A DNA stretch of 32,031 nt. Origin: Sulfurimonas sp. Its GTDB lineage: Bacteria > Campylobacterota > Campylobacteria > Campylobacterales > Sulfurimonadaceae. The DNA is taken from contig JAKISX010000014.1 of NCBI GenBank assembly GCA_021648405.1, forward strand, positions 1 to 32,031. The letters are read 5' to 3'. Position numbers and translations under genes: made by a program. Shown here one piece after another: positions 7,513 through 17,950 of this stretch (positions within the stretch are counted from its first letter, which is position 1; every line of letters begins with the position of its first letter). The notes below the pieces were generated by a model. That model searched no databases and had not been told where the DNA came from. It worked only from the letters and a program-made list of their open reading frames with translations.

Positions 7513-9132
7513 ATGAAAAAATTCTTTTTTATATTTATAGCTTTTTTGGTATGCGTAGATGCAAGTATCACACTAAAGCAAATAAACTCCAAACCATCTT
7601 CAAGAGCAAAAAATTTCTTGATTTGGCAATATTTAAAACAAGATATTACTGACATTCAGGCAGATATAGCTTACTCGCAAGTTGATGGAGAGCATAATAA
7701 AATACTTTATAGATATGCAAAAAAAACGAAAAACGAAAAAATAAAATATGAAGTTTCATGTAAAAAAACAAAAGATTTAACAAAAATAACTGACACTAAA
7801 TGTCTTGAATTAGCTTTTAGTGCTAAAAAAACTGAAAAATTATCAATAGAGCAAAGAACAAAGTTAATAAATAACTTAAAATCTAGTGATTTTATATCTA
7901 TTTTAGAAATTCAAAACGATGTAAAAATTAATGAATTTTATAAAAAACATGATGCAAAAACTTTTTTAAAACTTTTTAACAAATCTAGCTTTAATTATAG
8001 ATATAAAAATCTAAATCTTAATCTTAATAAAGAGTTTGTAAACTCTTTTACTAACACATATAATACCTCTAATTTTATAAAATTAGTAGTAAATAATGAA
8101 AATTTTAATAAGCTTCAAAAATCTTTATTAAATATAGATGCTAAACAACTTAGCTCGCAGTCAAATTTCTTTTTAGGTCTAAATCAACTAAATCATTTTA
8201 ATACAAAAAAAGCAATTGAGCATTTTTATATAGCTAGAAAAAAAGCAACAACTGCAATACACAGAGATAAAAATAATTTTTGGCTGTATTTAAGTTCTTT
8301 AGAGGAAAAATACTTAAAAAAATTAGTTCATTCAAATGATATAAATATATACAGACTTTATGCAAGTGAGATATATAAAATTGATATAGATAACTATTTT
8401 AGCCATGTGAAAACCAACCCTAATAAAGAGATTAAAAATTTAAATGATCCATTTATATGGGCTGAAATATTATCACAAATAAAGCAAACACCAAAAAATC
8501 AACTAACAGACCTCTCACAACAATATCAACACCAAGAGATGATTCCTGTTCAAAATTTTATACTTCAAAAAGCATCAGGTTATGTTAAGCACGGGTTTAT
8601 AATGCCTTACGATAGGTACATGAAAGAATTATCTATTGATGATAAGGCTTTGGTTTATGCTCTAATGCGTCAAGAGAGTCAATTGATTCCATCTGCAATA
8701 TCTCGCTCATTTGCATTAGGACTTATGCAAATAATGCCATTTGTGACAGATGATATAAGTAAAAGAATAAAAAACCCTATAGATAGTTATAGTGAAATGT
8801 TTAATCCAAAAACCAATATTAGGTATGCAATTAAACATATAAGGTGGATGCAAAAATCACTATATCATCCACTATTTATTGCTTATGGTTACAATGGCGG
8901 AGTTGGTTTTTTTAAGAGATATCTTAAAAATGATAAGTTTGAAAATAAAAAATACGAACCATTTTTAAGTATGGAGATGATGTCAAATAGTGAGAGTAGA
9001 GAGTATGGTAAAAAAGTATTGTCAAATTATATAATATATAAAAAAATAATGGGGCAAGAGGTATCTATTGTTCATCTTTTTGATACATTATTGAAGCCAA
9101 AGTTAACTGATCGTTTCCGAAAGTTAAATTAA
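7513..9132 (+). CDS. Soluble lytic murein transglycosylase (Slt-like)
   Basis: Signal peptide; ALMRQESQLIPSAISRSFALGLMQIMPFVTDDISKRI...NIRYAIKHIRWM...AYGYNGGVGFFKRYL. Confidence 0.88.
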   Translation: MKKFFFIFIAFLVCVDASITLKQINSKPSSRAKNFLIWQYLKQDITDIQADIAYSQVDGEHNKILYRYAKKTKNEKIKYEVSCKKTKDLTKITDTKCLELAFSAKKTEKLSIEQRTKLINNLKSSDFISILEIQNDVKINEFYKKHDAKTFLKLFNKSSFNYRYKNLNLNLNKEFVNSFTNTYNTSNFIKLVVNNENFNKLQKSLLNIDAKQLSSQSNFFLGLNQLNHFNTKKAIEHFYIARKKATTAIHRDKNNFWLYLSSLEEKYLKKLVHSNDINIYRLYASEIYKIDIDNYFSHVKTNPNKEIKNLNDPFIWAEILSQIKQTPKNQLTDLSQQYQHQEMIPVQNFILQKASGYVKHGFIMPYDRYMKELSIDDKALVYALMRQESQLIPSAISRSFALGLMQIMPFVTDDISKRIKNPIDSYSEMFNPKTNIRYAIKHIRWMQKSLYHPLFIAYGYNGGVGFFKRYLKNDKFENKKYEPFLSMEMMSNSESREYGKKVLSNYIIYKKIMGQEVSIVHLFDTLLKPKLTDRFRKLN

Positions 9133-9529
9133 TTACTTTGCCCGTTTCTTCAAATGATACTAAATAATATTTACTCCATTTATTTCTTTCATTGACAAGT
9201 TTGGAAAATTTATTATCATTACTAAGTTTTTCAATTTCTAGAGGGCTGTTTTTATTTAATTCAATCACATAATTTTCTTTATTTTGTGTATCTTTGAGAT
9301 AGATAGATATATAAAAGTATTCATTTTTATTATACTTATCTGGGTATATTTCATTTAGGTATATAGATGAAAATGTACCAATAATTTTATTGTTTTTAAC
9401 TAATTTTGTTTTTTTAAAATATTGCGCGCTCAATTGTTGTTCTAAATTCATATCAAAATTTGAAAATGCTTTTTTATGCGAACATCCGCTTAAAATTAAT
9501 AATGCTAAAAATAAAACAATATATTTCAT
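9065..9529 (-). CDS. Hypothetical lipoprotein
   Basis: MKYIVLFLALLILSGCSHKK: signal peptide and lipobox LSGC; start chosen at the second Met of the ORF. Confidence 0.7.
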   Translation of the reverse strand: MKYIVLFLALLILSGCSHKKAFSNFDMNLEQQLSAQYFKKTKLVKNNKIIGTFSSIYLNEIYPDKYNKNEYFYISIYLKDTQNKENYVIELNKNSPLEIEKLSNDNKFSKLVNERNKWSKYYLVSFEETGKVINLTFGNDQLTLASIMYQKDEQ

Positions 9530-9620
9530 CCACATTCCTCTAAAATAGTTGAAGAAATTATATCTTATTAAACTACCTTTTTGTATAATCTATTAAATTT
9601 TTAAAAATAAAGATATTAAA

Positions 9621-10124
9621 TTGAAAAAAAGATTAGCAGTAGCTTTTACAGGACCATCAAATAGCGGAAAAACTACCCTTATACTAAAGGTAGCTAGAAA
9701 ACTAATACATGAATACTCAAAAAAAGTAGCAATTATAAAACATGACCCTAGTGATAAAGCAAGATTTGACAAGGCTGGTAAAGATAGCTATAAATTTAGC
9801 GATACAGGAGCAGAGGTTATTGTAACCTCCCCTACTAGAACAACCTACTTCTCTCAGCGCCATAATGAACTCGATGAGATGATTAGGTTATTTGATAAAT
9901 TTGATATTCTTTTAGTTGAGGGGCTGAAAAATCTTCCACTACCAAGAATAAGTGTATTTAGAGATAGGCTTGATGTTGATTATTTTAGCTATATGAATGC
10001 ATTGGCAACTGATGGCAGTATAAATTTAGATGATTACGATTTGCCACAGAACATAGATGTAATTGACCTTAATAATAGTGATGAAATTATATCTTGGATA
10101 TTAAATAATGCCAAAGAAGTATAA
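9621..10124 (+). CDS. mobB: Molybdopterin-guanine dinucleotide biosynthesis protein B (TTG start)
   Basis: AVAFTGPSNSGKTTLILKVARKL (P-loop), AIIKHDPSDKARFDKAGKDSYKFSDTGAEVIVTSP, LLVEGLKNLPLPRISVFR. Confidence 0.88.
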   Translation: MKKRLAVAFTGPSNSGKTTLILKVARKLIHEYSKKVAIIKHDPSDKARFDKAGKDSYKFSDTGAEVIVTSPTRTTYFSQRHNELDEMIRLFDKFDILLVEGLKNLPLPRISVFRDRLDVDYFSYMNALATDGSINLDDYDLPQNIDVIDLNNSDEIISWILNNAKEV

Positions 10125-10143
10125 TAAAGAAAGGTTTAGATAG

Positions 10144-10983
10144 ATGACAGATATATTTGATGCAATTCAAAGAAGTGCAAAAAGAATTAAAAAAGCTATA
10201 GATATTAAAGATATAGGTTATTCTAATCAAGCTAATAGTTCTGGAGAAACTCAGCTTCAGCTTGATATTCAATGTGATATGATTATAGAAGAGGAATTTT
10301 CACAAATTAGTTCTATTCATACTATTGCAAGTGAAGAAAAAGAAAAAGAGATGCTTTTTCATAAACAAGGTAAATATTATATCGCGTATGATCCATTAGA
10401 TGGGTCATCATTGATAGATGTTAATCTTAGTGTTGGTACTATTTATGGTATATACGAAGGTGGTTTTGGGGCTGATAAAATGGTAGCATCTTGTTATGTG
10501 GTTCATGGTCCAAGAGTTGAGATGGTATTTGCTCACAATAAAGTAAAATTACATCTACTTCAAGGTGAAAACTGGGAGTTTATAAAAGAGATTCATTTAA
10601 CACAAAAAGGTAAGATTATGGCTCCTGGTGGGACACAACAAAACTGGACTAAATATCATAAAGAGATGATAGATGGTTTTTTTGCAGATGGGTACAGATT
10701 AAGGTATTCGGGTGGTATGGTTCCAGACTTGCACCAACTACTTTTAAAAGGTGGCGGACTTTTTAGTTATCCCTCTACAAGCGATAAACCAGATGGAAAA
10801 CTTCGTAAACTTTTTGAAATATTTCCATTTGCGTTTATTTACAAAATTGCTGGTGGCGGAGCAATAGATGGTAAAAATGATTTAATGGATATTGATTGCA
10901 AACATATTCACGATACTTCACCTTGTTTTTTTGGTTCAAACTATGAGATAGAGAAAGTAAAAGAAGTTTATGCAAGTAACTAG
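10144..10983 (+). CDS. fbp: Class I fructose-1,6-bisphosphatase
   Basis: [58 protein letters not shown]. Confidence 0.95.
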   Translation: MTDIFDAIQRSAKRIKKAIDIKDIGYSNQANSSGETQLQLDIQCDMIIEEEFSQISSIHTIASEEKEKEMLFHKQGKYYIAYDPLDGSSLIDVNLSVGTIYGIYEGGFGADKMVASCYVVHGPRVEMVFAHNKVKLHLLQGENWEFIKEIHLTQKGKIMAPGGTQQNWTKYHKEMIDGFFADGYRLRYSGGMVPDLHQLLLKGGGLFSYPSTSDKPDGKLRKLFEIFPFAFIYKIAGGGAIDGKNDLMDIDCKHIHDTSPCFFGSNYEIEKVKEVYASN

Positions 10984-11176
10984 TGAGGTTGAACTAGATA
11001 AGTTTGAAATACATCTTGAGGGCATGATAAAAAAAATATCACTATGCCAAGAGGAAAAAAATTTAAAGAGTTGTAGTGATTGTGAGTCTTACTTTGGATG
11101 CAAGATAAGAGATGACTATGTAAAGTCAGTTTATAATAGTATGTCAAAAGGTGATACTGGCGGATTTGAGTTTTAA
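10970..11176 (+). CDS. Small four-cysteine protein overlapping the fbp 3' end
   Basis: 68 aa: [50 protein letters not shown]; 14-nt overlap with fbp. Confidence 0.75.
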   Translation: MQVTSEVELDKFEIHLEGMIKKISLCQEEKNLKSCSDCESYFGCKIRDDYVKSVYNSMSKGDTGGFEF

Positions 11177-11246
11177 TTATATGTACGCATAAGCAATAAA
11201 GTCACTTATGCTGCGTTAACACTAAGTTCTCTTCAGCAGAGAGCTC

Positions 11247-11270
11247 AAGCGACTAGTCGCTTTTATATTT
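11247..11270 (+). terminator. Possible terminator or attenuator between fbp operon and metG
   Basis: 16-bp perfect palindrome AAGCGACTAGTCGCTT followed by TTTATATTT. Confidence 0.5.
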
Positions 11271-11287
11271 AAAAAAGGAAAATAATT

Positions 11288-13207
11288 TTGAATAAATATA
11301 TAACTACACCAATATACTATGTAAATGGCGAAGCACACATTGGGCATGCTTATACAACTTTTATAGCTGATACAGTAGCTAGATACGAAAGATTAAAAGG
11401 CAATAAAACTTATTTTTTAACGGGCACTGATGAGCACGGACAAAAAATAGAAGAATCAGCTAAAAAAAATTCTAAGCCTATTCAAGAATTTGCTGATGAG
11501 ATAAGCGCAACGTTTAAAAATCTTTGGGATGAACTTAACATTAGTTACAGTAAATTTATTCGAACTACAGATGAAGACCATATGGTTGGTGTAAAAAAAG
11601 CATTTGAAGTTATGTATAATAAAGGTGATATATATAAAGATTTTTATGAGGGTCATTACTGTGTAAGTTGTGAAACATTTTTTCCTGAAACTCAACTGAT
11701 AGATGGTGAATTTTGTCCAGATTGTGGACGCACAACCAATGTAGTTAAGGAGGAAAGTTATTTTTTTAGACTCTCAAACTACGAAGATAAACTTTTAAAA
11801 TATTATGAAGACAATCCAGATTTTGTACTTCCTTGCTCAAGAATTAATGAGGTTAAAAATTTTGTTAAAAGTGGGCTTAGAGATCTGTCCGTAACAAGAA
11901 CTTCATTTACTTGGGGTGTAAAATTACCAGACTTTATGGGTGATGATAAACATGTAATGTATGTATGGCTTGATGCTTTAATGAATTATATTACAGCACT
12001 TGGATATGGAAAAGATGAAGAAAATATGGAATTTTGGCCTGCTTCAACGCAGTTTGTTGGAAAAGATATACTTCGTTTTCATGCTATATATTGGCCAGCA
12101 TTTCTAATGAGTCTTGATTTGCCTTTGCCTAAACATATTGGTGTCCATGGTTGGTGGACTAGAGATGGCGAAAAAATGAGCAAATCAAAAGGTAATGTAG
12201 TTGCGCCTAAAGATGTTGCTGATACTTATGGAGCTGAAAACTTAAGATATTTCATGCTTCGCGAAGTTCCTTTTGGTCAAGATGGAGACTTCTCTCAAAG
12301 AGCACTGATTGATAGAATAAACTCAGAACTTAGTAATGATTTAGGTAATTTACTAAATCGTATTATTGGTATGAGTGGGAAATATTCTGATTTTCTTATA
12401 GATAGCATAGATGTACAAAAGTATCATTCTAAAGAGATAGAATCTATGAATAAAATTATAGATTCATTAGATGGGTTTATGCAAAACTTACAAATACATC
12501 GTTATCTTGAGGAGTTATGGAAATTATTTTCCCTTGGAAATGGTGTTATACAAGAGTTTGAACCTTGGGTTAAGATGAAAGAAGATAAAAAAGATGAAGC
12601 ACTCGCTACAGTTGCTTTAGTAGCAAATATATTAGCTAAAGCAGCCATAATGCTATCTCCTGCAATGCCTAAAACAACAGCTATAATTGCTGATACTCTT
12701 AATTTTGAAATAAATAATGAAAGCTATATAGAATTAATTTGCAATAAAAAACTATTAAAATTATTTAATATTAAAAAAACAGAACCTTTATTTCCTCGCA
12801 TAGATGAGCCTTTGATGCCTGAAGCTCCTCTTCAAGAGCCAAATAAAGATGAATCAAATAAAGAGAAAAAGGAAGACGATGGGCTTATAGAGATTGGTCA
12901 ATTTTTTGAAACTTCTTTAAAGGTTGGTACAATCATAGAGGCTGAGATAGTTCCAAAAAGTTCAAAGCTTTTAAAACTTCAAGTAGATTTAGGTGAAGAC
13001 AAATTAAGACAAGTGGTTGCTGGAATTAGAAAATCATACTCCGTAGAGGATCTCATTGGCACTCAAGCGTGTGTAGTGGCTAACTTAAAACCTGCCAAAT
13101 TAATGGGGATGTTATCAGAGGGAATGCTGCTTGCTGCTAAGGATGATGAGGGTTTATCACTTATTAGACCTGAGAGACCTAAAAAAGCTGGTACTCCTAT
13201 TGGATGA
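11288..13207 (+). CDS. metG: Methionyl-tRNA synthetase (TTG start)
   Basis: TPIYYVNGEAHIGHAYTT, TGTDEHGQKI, zinc knuckle CVSCETFFPE...CPDCG, DGEKMSKSKGNVV, C-terminal tRNA-binding domain FETSLKVGTIIEAE... Confidence 0.97.
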   Translation: MNKYITTPIYYVNGEAHIGHAYTTFIADTVARYERLKGNKTYFLTGTDEHGQKIEESAKKNSKPIQEFADEISATFKNLWDELNISYSKFIRTTDEDHMVGVKKAFEVMYNKGDIYKDFYEGHYCVSCETFFPETQLIDGEFCPDCGRTTNVVKEESYFFRLSNYEDKLLKYYEDNPDFVLPCSRINEVKNFVKSGLRDLSVTRTSFTWGVKLPDFMGDDKHVMYVWLDALMNYITALGYGKDEENMEFWPASTQFVGKDILRFHAIYWPAFLMSLDLPLPKHIGVHGWWTRDGEKMSKSKGNVVAPKDVADTYGAENLRYFMLREVPFGQDGDFSQRALIDRINSELSNDLGNLLNRIIGMSGKYSDFLIDSIDVQKYHSKEIESMNKIIDSLDGFMQNLQIHRYLEELWKLFSLGNGVIQEFEPWVKMKEDKKDEALATVALVANILAKAAIMLSPAMPKTTAIIADTLNFEINNESYIELICNKKLLKLFNIKKTEPLFPRIDEPLMPEAPLQEPNKDESNKEKKEDDGLIEIGQFFETSLKVGTIIEAEIVPKSSKLLKLQVDLGEDKLRQVVAGIRKSYSVEDLIGTQACVVANLKPAKLMGMLSEGMLLAAKDDEGLSLIRPERPKKAGTPIG

Positions 13208-14196
13208 GACTAGAAAATGTACTTGCCCTTACACATGCCTCACTAATTAATGAACCTTGTGTAAGTGATTTCAATAATATTGTTTTCGATGTAAAAAAAG
13301 TAAATCGTGGTGATTTGTTTATTGCAATAAACCATGACGAGATAAATCAAGCAGTACAAAACGGAGCCTATGGAATAGTATTTGATAAACCGACTCAAAT
13401 TATTGATTCTGAAATAGCTTGGATAGAGACAAAAAATATTGAAGATGCTTTAAAAAGATTACTTAGATTTCGTTTGATAGAAAAAGAGGTAGTTGTTTAT
13501 GAATGTGATGAAATTATCCTTAAGTTAGCTATGCAATGTTCTACGGATTCAAATTTTATAGTAGTTAATGGCGACATACAAAAGCTATATAAAAATTTAT
13601 GGCATATAGGCAACAGAAGCACCCTGCTCTTTTGTTCAGATTTGATTGATGAAAATCTTTTTGTGAATATAAAATCAATTCCAAAAAATATTATCCAAAA
13701 AATAACAATAATGGAACAGACCTTATTTGAAACATCTTTTATATATGAAAATAAATTTTATGAAAGACAATTAATTTCTCCTTTTTTTATCCCTTATTTA
13801 GAAAAATTATTTCATCTGTATAGATCGTTGAAAATAAATTTTAAGCTTAAAAAATTCACCCCTATTGAAAATTTCGAAGCTGTATTTACAAATAAAAAAT
13901 TTGAGATAAAAGAGTTTGGCTCTAGTGATTGTGTACTTATTTTTGAGCCAAATATTAAGCTTGTTAAGCAGGGAATGGATTATTTACAAAATCGTGCACC
14001 ATGGGCAAATATTATATATATAATTCCACAGACTATGAAATCAAATCATCTTAACACCTTTATCTATGAGCAAAAAAATGAAATAATAGATATTTTAAAA
14101 AAAAATAAATTCAACTTTGCATTTATTGTTGGTGCCGATAAAAATATACTCCATATTGCTAAATCTAATCAAAAACAATTAATACTAGAATTTTAA
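13204..14196 (+). CDS. Degenerate Mur-ligase-like protein, function unknown
   Basis: VFDVKKVNRGDLFIAI...HDEINQAVQNGAYGIVFDKP resembles the MurE/MurF N-terminal domain; no GTxGKTT P-loop; overlaps metG by 4 nt. Confidence 0.6.
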   Translation: MRLENVLALTHASLINEPCVSDFNNIVFDVKKVNRGDLFIAINHDEINQAVQNGAYGIVFDKPTQIIDSEIAWIETKNIEDALKRLLRFRLIEKEVVVYECDEIILKLAMQCSTDSNFIVVNGDIQKLYKNLWHIGNRSTLLFCSDLIDENLFVNIKSIPKNIIQKITIMEQTLFETSFIYENKFYERQLISPFFIPYLEKLFHLYRSLKINFKLKKFTPIENFEAVFTNKKFEIKEFGSSDCVLIFEPNIKLVKQGMDYLQNRAPWANIIYIIPQTMKSNHLNTFIYEQKNEIIDILKKNKFNFAFIVGADKNILHIAKSNQKQLILEF

Positions 14197-14313
14197 CAGC
14201 TATTTTATTTAAATTGCGATAACACTATAATAATAATTTTAATATTACACAGATTTAAGCTAACATTATTAAAATAAATATTATAGTACAATATTAAAAA
14301 AAAGGTGCTATTT

Positions 14314-14709
14314 ATGGAAAAAGAAGTATTTTTAGATGACAAAGCTTTTTTAGTATCTGAGACAGATAAAAATGGAATAATTAGTTTTGCAAATGATGAG
14401 TTTTGCAAATATGCAGGATATACTATTGAAGAATTGATTAATGAACCACATAACATAGTTAGACATGCGGATATGCCTCGTGCAGCATTTAAAGACCTAT
14501 GGGGTACCGTAAAAAAAGGCAATATCTGGAGAGGATTTGTAAAAAATAAAGTAAAAGATGGTGGATATTACTGGGTATATGCAACAGTATATCCTTTTAC
14601 ATCTTGTAATGGTTCAAGAGGATATATCTCTTGTAGAAAAAAAGCTTCAAAAAATGAAGTTGAAGAATATACAAAACTGTATAAACAAATGAAACTAAAG
14701 GAAAACTAA
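14314..14709 (+). CDS. PAS-domain protein, Aer/CetB-like
   Basis: [86 protein letters not shown] at 14314 behind AAAGG. Confidence 0.9.
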   Translation: MEKEVFLDDKAFLVSETDKNGIISFANDEFCKYAGYTIEELINEPHNIVRHADMPRAAFKDLWGTVKKGNIWRGFVKNKVKDGGYYWVYATVYPFTSCNGSRGYISCRKKASKNEVEEYTKLYKQMKLKEN

Positions 14710-14710
14710 G

Positions 14711-16777
14711 ATGAGTTTTTTAAAAAATATAACTATTAAAAATAAACTTTTGTTAAATATTACTGTCCCAATTATAGCAATATTGATTTTGTCTTTAATA
14801 GCGATACTTGAGCATAATACAAAAAGCAATGAATATAAAAATTTTGATAATATTGTAAAATTAAATGTCGCTATTTCAAAGCTTCTACATGAGACACAAA
14901 AAGAGAGAGGCTTAACAGCCCAATATGTAGGGACTAATGGAGAGAAAGCTTCTCAAAAGCTTCCACAACAACATCAAAATACAGATAAGCTAATCGAAAA
15001 ACTTAATAAGCTTTTGCAAAACGGTGATACTAAAAAACTCTTAAGTGGGGATATTTCAATCTCTTTAGAAAAAGGTTTAGCAAAGATGGAGAATATAAAA
15101 AACACAAGATCTAATGTTTTGTCTTTAAATACATCTCTAAAAGATGCATTATCGTATTATACAAAAATGAATAGTTATTTTTTACATTTCATTGCTAAAA
15201 CATCCCACTTAGCAGTAGATTCAGAACTTACTTATAACACTCTTGCATATTATAATTTTTTACAATCAAAAGAGAGAGCTGGTATAGAAAGGGCTATAGC
15301 TGCTACTACATTTGCCAATGATAAATTTGCTAAAGGTATGAAACAGAAATTAGAATCTCTTATTTCTGAGCAAAATTCATATATGGATAGTTTTGAAACA
15401 TTAGCTAACAAAAATTTAGTTACATATAAAAACAACACTATTGAGCAAAGTGTTATTACTGAGATAAATCGCTTAAGAAAAGTTCTTTATGGTTCACAAA
15501 ATGGAGAAAACTTTGGCGTAGATTCTTCATATTGGTTTGAAGTAGCTACTAAAAAAATAAATTTTTTAAAAAAAGTAGATGATTACATTAGCGCAGCGCT
15601 AATTGAGCAATCAAATTTAAAATATGAAAACGAACAAAAACTTTTAATTTTATATAGCATACTAATATTTGCAATTATTCTAATAACATCTTTGTTGTCT
15701 TTTTTCATTGCAAGAGATATTTCAACTTCAGTTTCAAAAATAGATAAAGGTGTAAAAAGATTTTTAGAATTTTTAAATCGTCAGCATAATATTATTGAAA
15801 AAATAGAACTTGATGGTAAAGATGAGATGGCAAGTGTTGCAAAAATGATAAATAAAGATATAGATAAAATTTCTCAAGAGATTGAGAATGATATGTTGTG
15901 TGTTGGAGAAGCTGTATTAACGCTTAATAAGCTAGAACAAGGTCATTATAACTGCAGAGTACAAGCCCAAGCAGCAAATCCACAAATCCAAACATTAGCA
16001 AATACAATCAACAAGATGCTAGATACACAGCTTAATATTATGAATGATATATTGGGTGTTCTTGATGAGTATGCAACTTATAACTATGTAGATACAATTA
16101 AGTTGGATGATAAAATTGGTGGTGAAACAAAAAAAATGGTACAAAACATCAATACATTAGGCTCAGCAATAACAAAGATGTTAAATGATTCATATAGTAG
16201 CTCAAATAAGCTTCTAGTAAAATCAGATTTTTTACAAACACAAATGAAATCATTAAGCTCTTCGACCATTGAACAATCAACCATTTTAGAACAAGCAGCA
16301 CAAAATATGACACAAATAACAAGCTCTATAGAAGACACATCACATAGGACACAAGAGATTATTGAGCAGTCTAGTGATATTAAAGAAGTTGTAAATATTA
16401 TAAACGACATAGCAGATCAAACAAACCTCTTGGCATTAAATGCTGCTATTGAAGCTGCAAGAGCAGGCGAGCATGGGCGTGGTTTTGCCGTTGTAGCAGA
16501 TGAGGTAAGAAAACTTGCTGAGAGAACTCAAAAGTCATTAACTGAAATTAATACCAATATTAATATTTTAACGCAATCTATTTCGGAGATAGGGACAACT
16601 ATTGACGAACAAAGTAAGCAAGTATCAGATGTTAATGATGTTATAATGAAGATTGATACAACAACTCAAGAGAATGCAGATACTGCCACAAAGGTAAATG
16701 ATGTTGCTGATGAAGTAAAAAAGATGTCATCTTCTATACTCGTAAATGTAGAAAAAAATAAATTTAATAAATTATAG
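14711..16777 (+). CDS. Methyl-accepting chemotaxis protein with NIT-type (nitrate/nitrite-sensor-like) periplasmic domain
   Basis: N-terminal [20 protein letters not shown], second TM, HAMP region, [39 protein letters not shown] hairpin tip. Confidence 0.92.
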   Translation: MSFLKNITIKNKLLLNITVPIIAILILSLIAILEHNTKSNEYKNFDNIVKLNVAISKLLHETQKERGLTAQYVGTNGEKASQKLPQQHQNTDKLIEKLNKLLQNGDTKKLLSGDISISLEKGLAKMENIKNTRSNVLSLNTSLKDALSYYTKMNSYFLHFIAKTSHLAVDSELTYNTLAYYNFLQSKERAGIERAIAATTFANDKFAKGMKQKLESLISEQNSYMDSFETLANKNLVTYKNNTIEQSVITEINRLRKVLYGSQNGENFGVDSSYWFEVATKKINFLKKVDDYISAALIEQSNLKYENEQKLLILYSILIFAIILITSLLSFFIARDISTSVSKIDKGVKRFLEFLNRQHNIIEKIELDGKDEMASVAKMINKDIDKISQEIENDMLCVGEAVLTLNKLEQGHYNCRVQAQAANPQIQTLANTINKMLDTQLNIMNDILGVLDEYATYNYVDTIKLDDKIGGETKKMVQNINTLGSAITKMLNDSYSSSNKLLVKSDFLQTQMKSLSSSTIEQSTILEQAAQNMTQITSSIEDTSHRTQEIIEQSSDIKEVVNIINDIADQTNLLALNAAIEAARAGEHGRGFAVVADEVRKLAERTQKSLTEINTNINILTQSISEIGTTIDEQSKQVSDVNDVIMKIDTTTQENADTATKVNDVADEVKKMSSSILVNVEKNKFNKL

Positions 16778-16782
16778 CGATA

Positions 16783-17916
16783 ATGAACAGAAGAAACTTT
16801 TTAACTACAACTAGTATAATTGGAGCTTCTTTAGCTATATCAGGATGTAATGAAACAGATCGTCAAGCAATAGATTATACTAAGCATCCAAAAAAAGATT
16901 CTTTTGTTAAAAAAGATGTAAATGTAAACAAAAATAAAAAAGTTATAATAAACTTAGCTACAAGTTGGCCAGCACATTTTGCTATCATGGGTACTGGTGT
17001 AGATAAATTTGCCGCTAGAGTAAAAGATATAAGTGGTGGAAGCTTAAAGATTAAAATTTACCCAAAAAATGTATTAGTCCCCGCTTTGGCTGTTTTTGAT
17101 GCAGCTTCTGCTGGTCAAATTGATGCTTTTCACTCAGGTCCATACTATTGGAAAGGTAAAAATTCAGCATTTTCCCTTTTTAGCGGAATCCCTTTTGGAT
17201 TAACAGCTGAGGAGATAAACTCTTGGATGCTTTATGGCGGTGGTTTAGAGTTATGGCGTGAACAATATGCAAAATATAATCTATATCCATTTTTAGGTGG
17301 AAATACAAATATACAGATGGGCGGATGGTTTACAAACCCGATAAACTCCTTAGATGATATGAAAGGCCTTAAAATGAGGATACCTGGTCTTGGTGGAGAG
17401 GTGTTTTCAAAAATGGGCGTTAATCCGATTTTATTACCAGCTGGAGAGATATATACATCTCTAGAGCGCGGTGTAATTGATGCTACAGAGTGGGTTGGGC
17501 CTGCACTTGATATTAAAATGGGATTTTATAAAGTAGCGCCCTATTACTACTCTGGTTGGCATGAGCCTGGTTCAATACTAGAGCTTACTTTTAACATACA
17601 AAGCTGGAATAAACTAGCAAGTGAGCATCAAAGTATGATTGAAGTTGCATCTAGTGAGATGAACTCAAATATGACATATGAATTTCATGCAAAAAATATT
17701 TATGCACTTCAAGAACTGCAATCACTTAATGTTAAATTATCAAGATTTCCTCAAGATGTATTAGATGCTGGAAAAAAAGCTTTAATAGAAGTGGTAGATG
17801 AAGAAAGTTCAAAAAATGATAATTTTGCCAAAGTGTATAAATCGATAAAGAAACATCTTGACCTATCAAAACAGTGGGATGATGTTAGTTTAAAATATTT
17901 TTTAAACGAAAGATAA
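16783..17916 (+). CDS. TRAP transporter-type (DctP) substrate-binding protein, predicted Tat-exported lipoprotein
   Basis: MNRRNFLTTTSIIGASLAISGCNE (RR motif plus lipobox), WPAHFAIMGTGVDKFAARVKDISGGSLKIKIYP...MKGLKMRIPGLGGEVFSKMGVNPILLPAGEIYTSLERGVIDATEW. Confidence 0.9.
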   Translation: MNRRNFLTTTSIIGASLAISGCNETDRQAIDYTKHPKKDSFVKKDVNVNKNKKVIINLATSWPAHFAIMGTGVDKFAARVKDISGGSLKIKIYPKNVLVPALAVFDAASAGQIDAFHSGPYYWKGKNSAFSLFSGIPFGLTAEEINSWMLYGGGLELWREQYAKYNLYPFLGGNTNIQMGGWFTNPINSLDDMKGLKMRIPGLGGEVFSKMGVNPILLPAGEIYTSLERGVIDATEWVGPALDIKMGFYKVAPYYYSGWHEPGSILELTFNIQSWNKLASEHQSMIEVASSEMNSNMTYEFHAKNIYALQELQSLNVKLSRFPQDVLDAGKKALIEVVDEESSKNDNFAKVYKSIKKHLDLSKQWDDVSLKYFLNER

Positions 17917-17950
17917 CTACCATTTAGATACAATTTCAAAATTACTTTAT

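Noticed and set aside
11181-11270. T-box riboswitch upstream of metG
   Set aside because: No T-box AGGGTGGNACCGCG-like element; T-boxes are mainly Firmicutes/Actinobacteria.
16084-16410. 108-aa minus-strand ORF within the chemoreceptor
   Set aside because: Cys/Ile/Ser-rich shadow of the conserved MCP signalling region.
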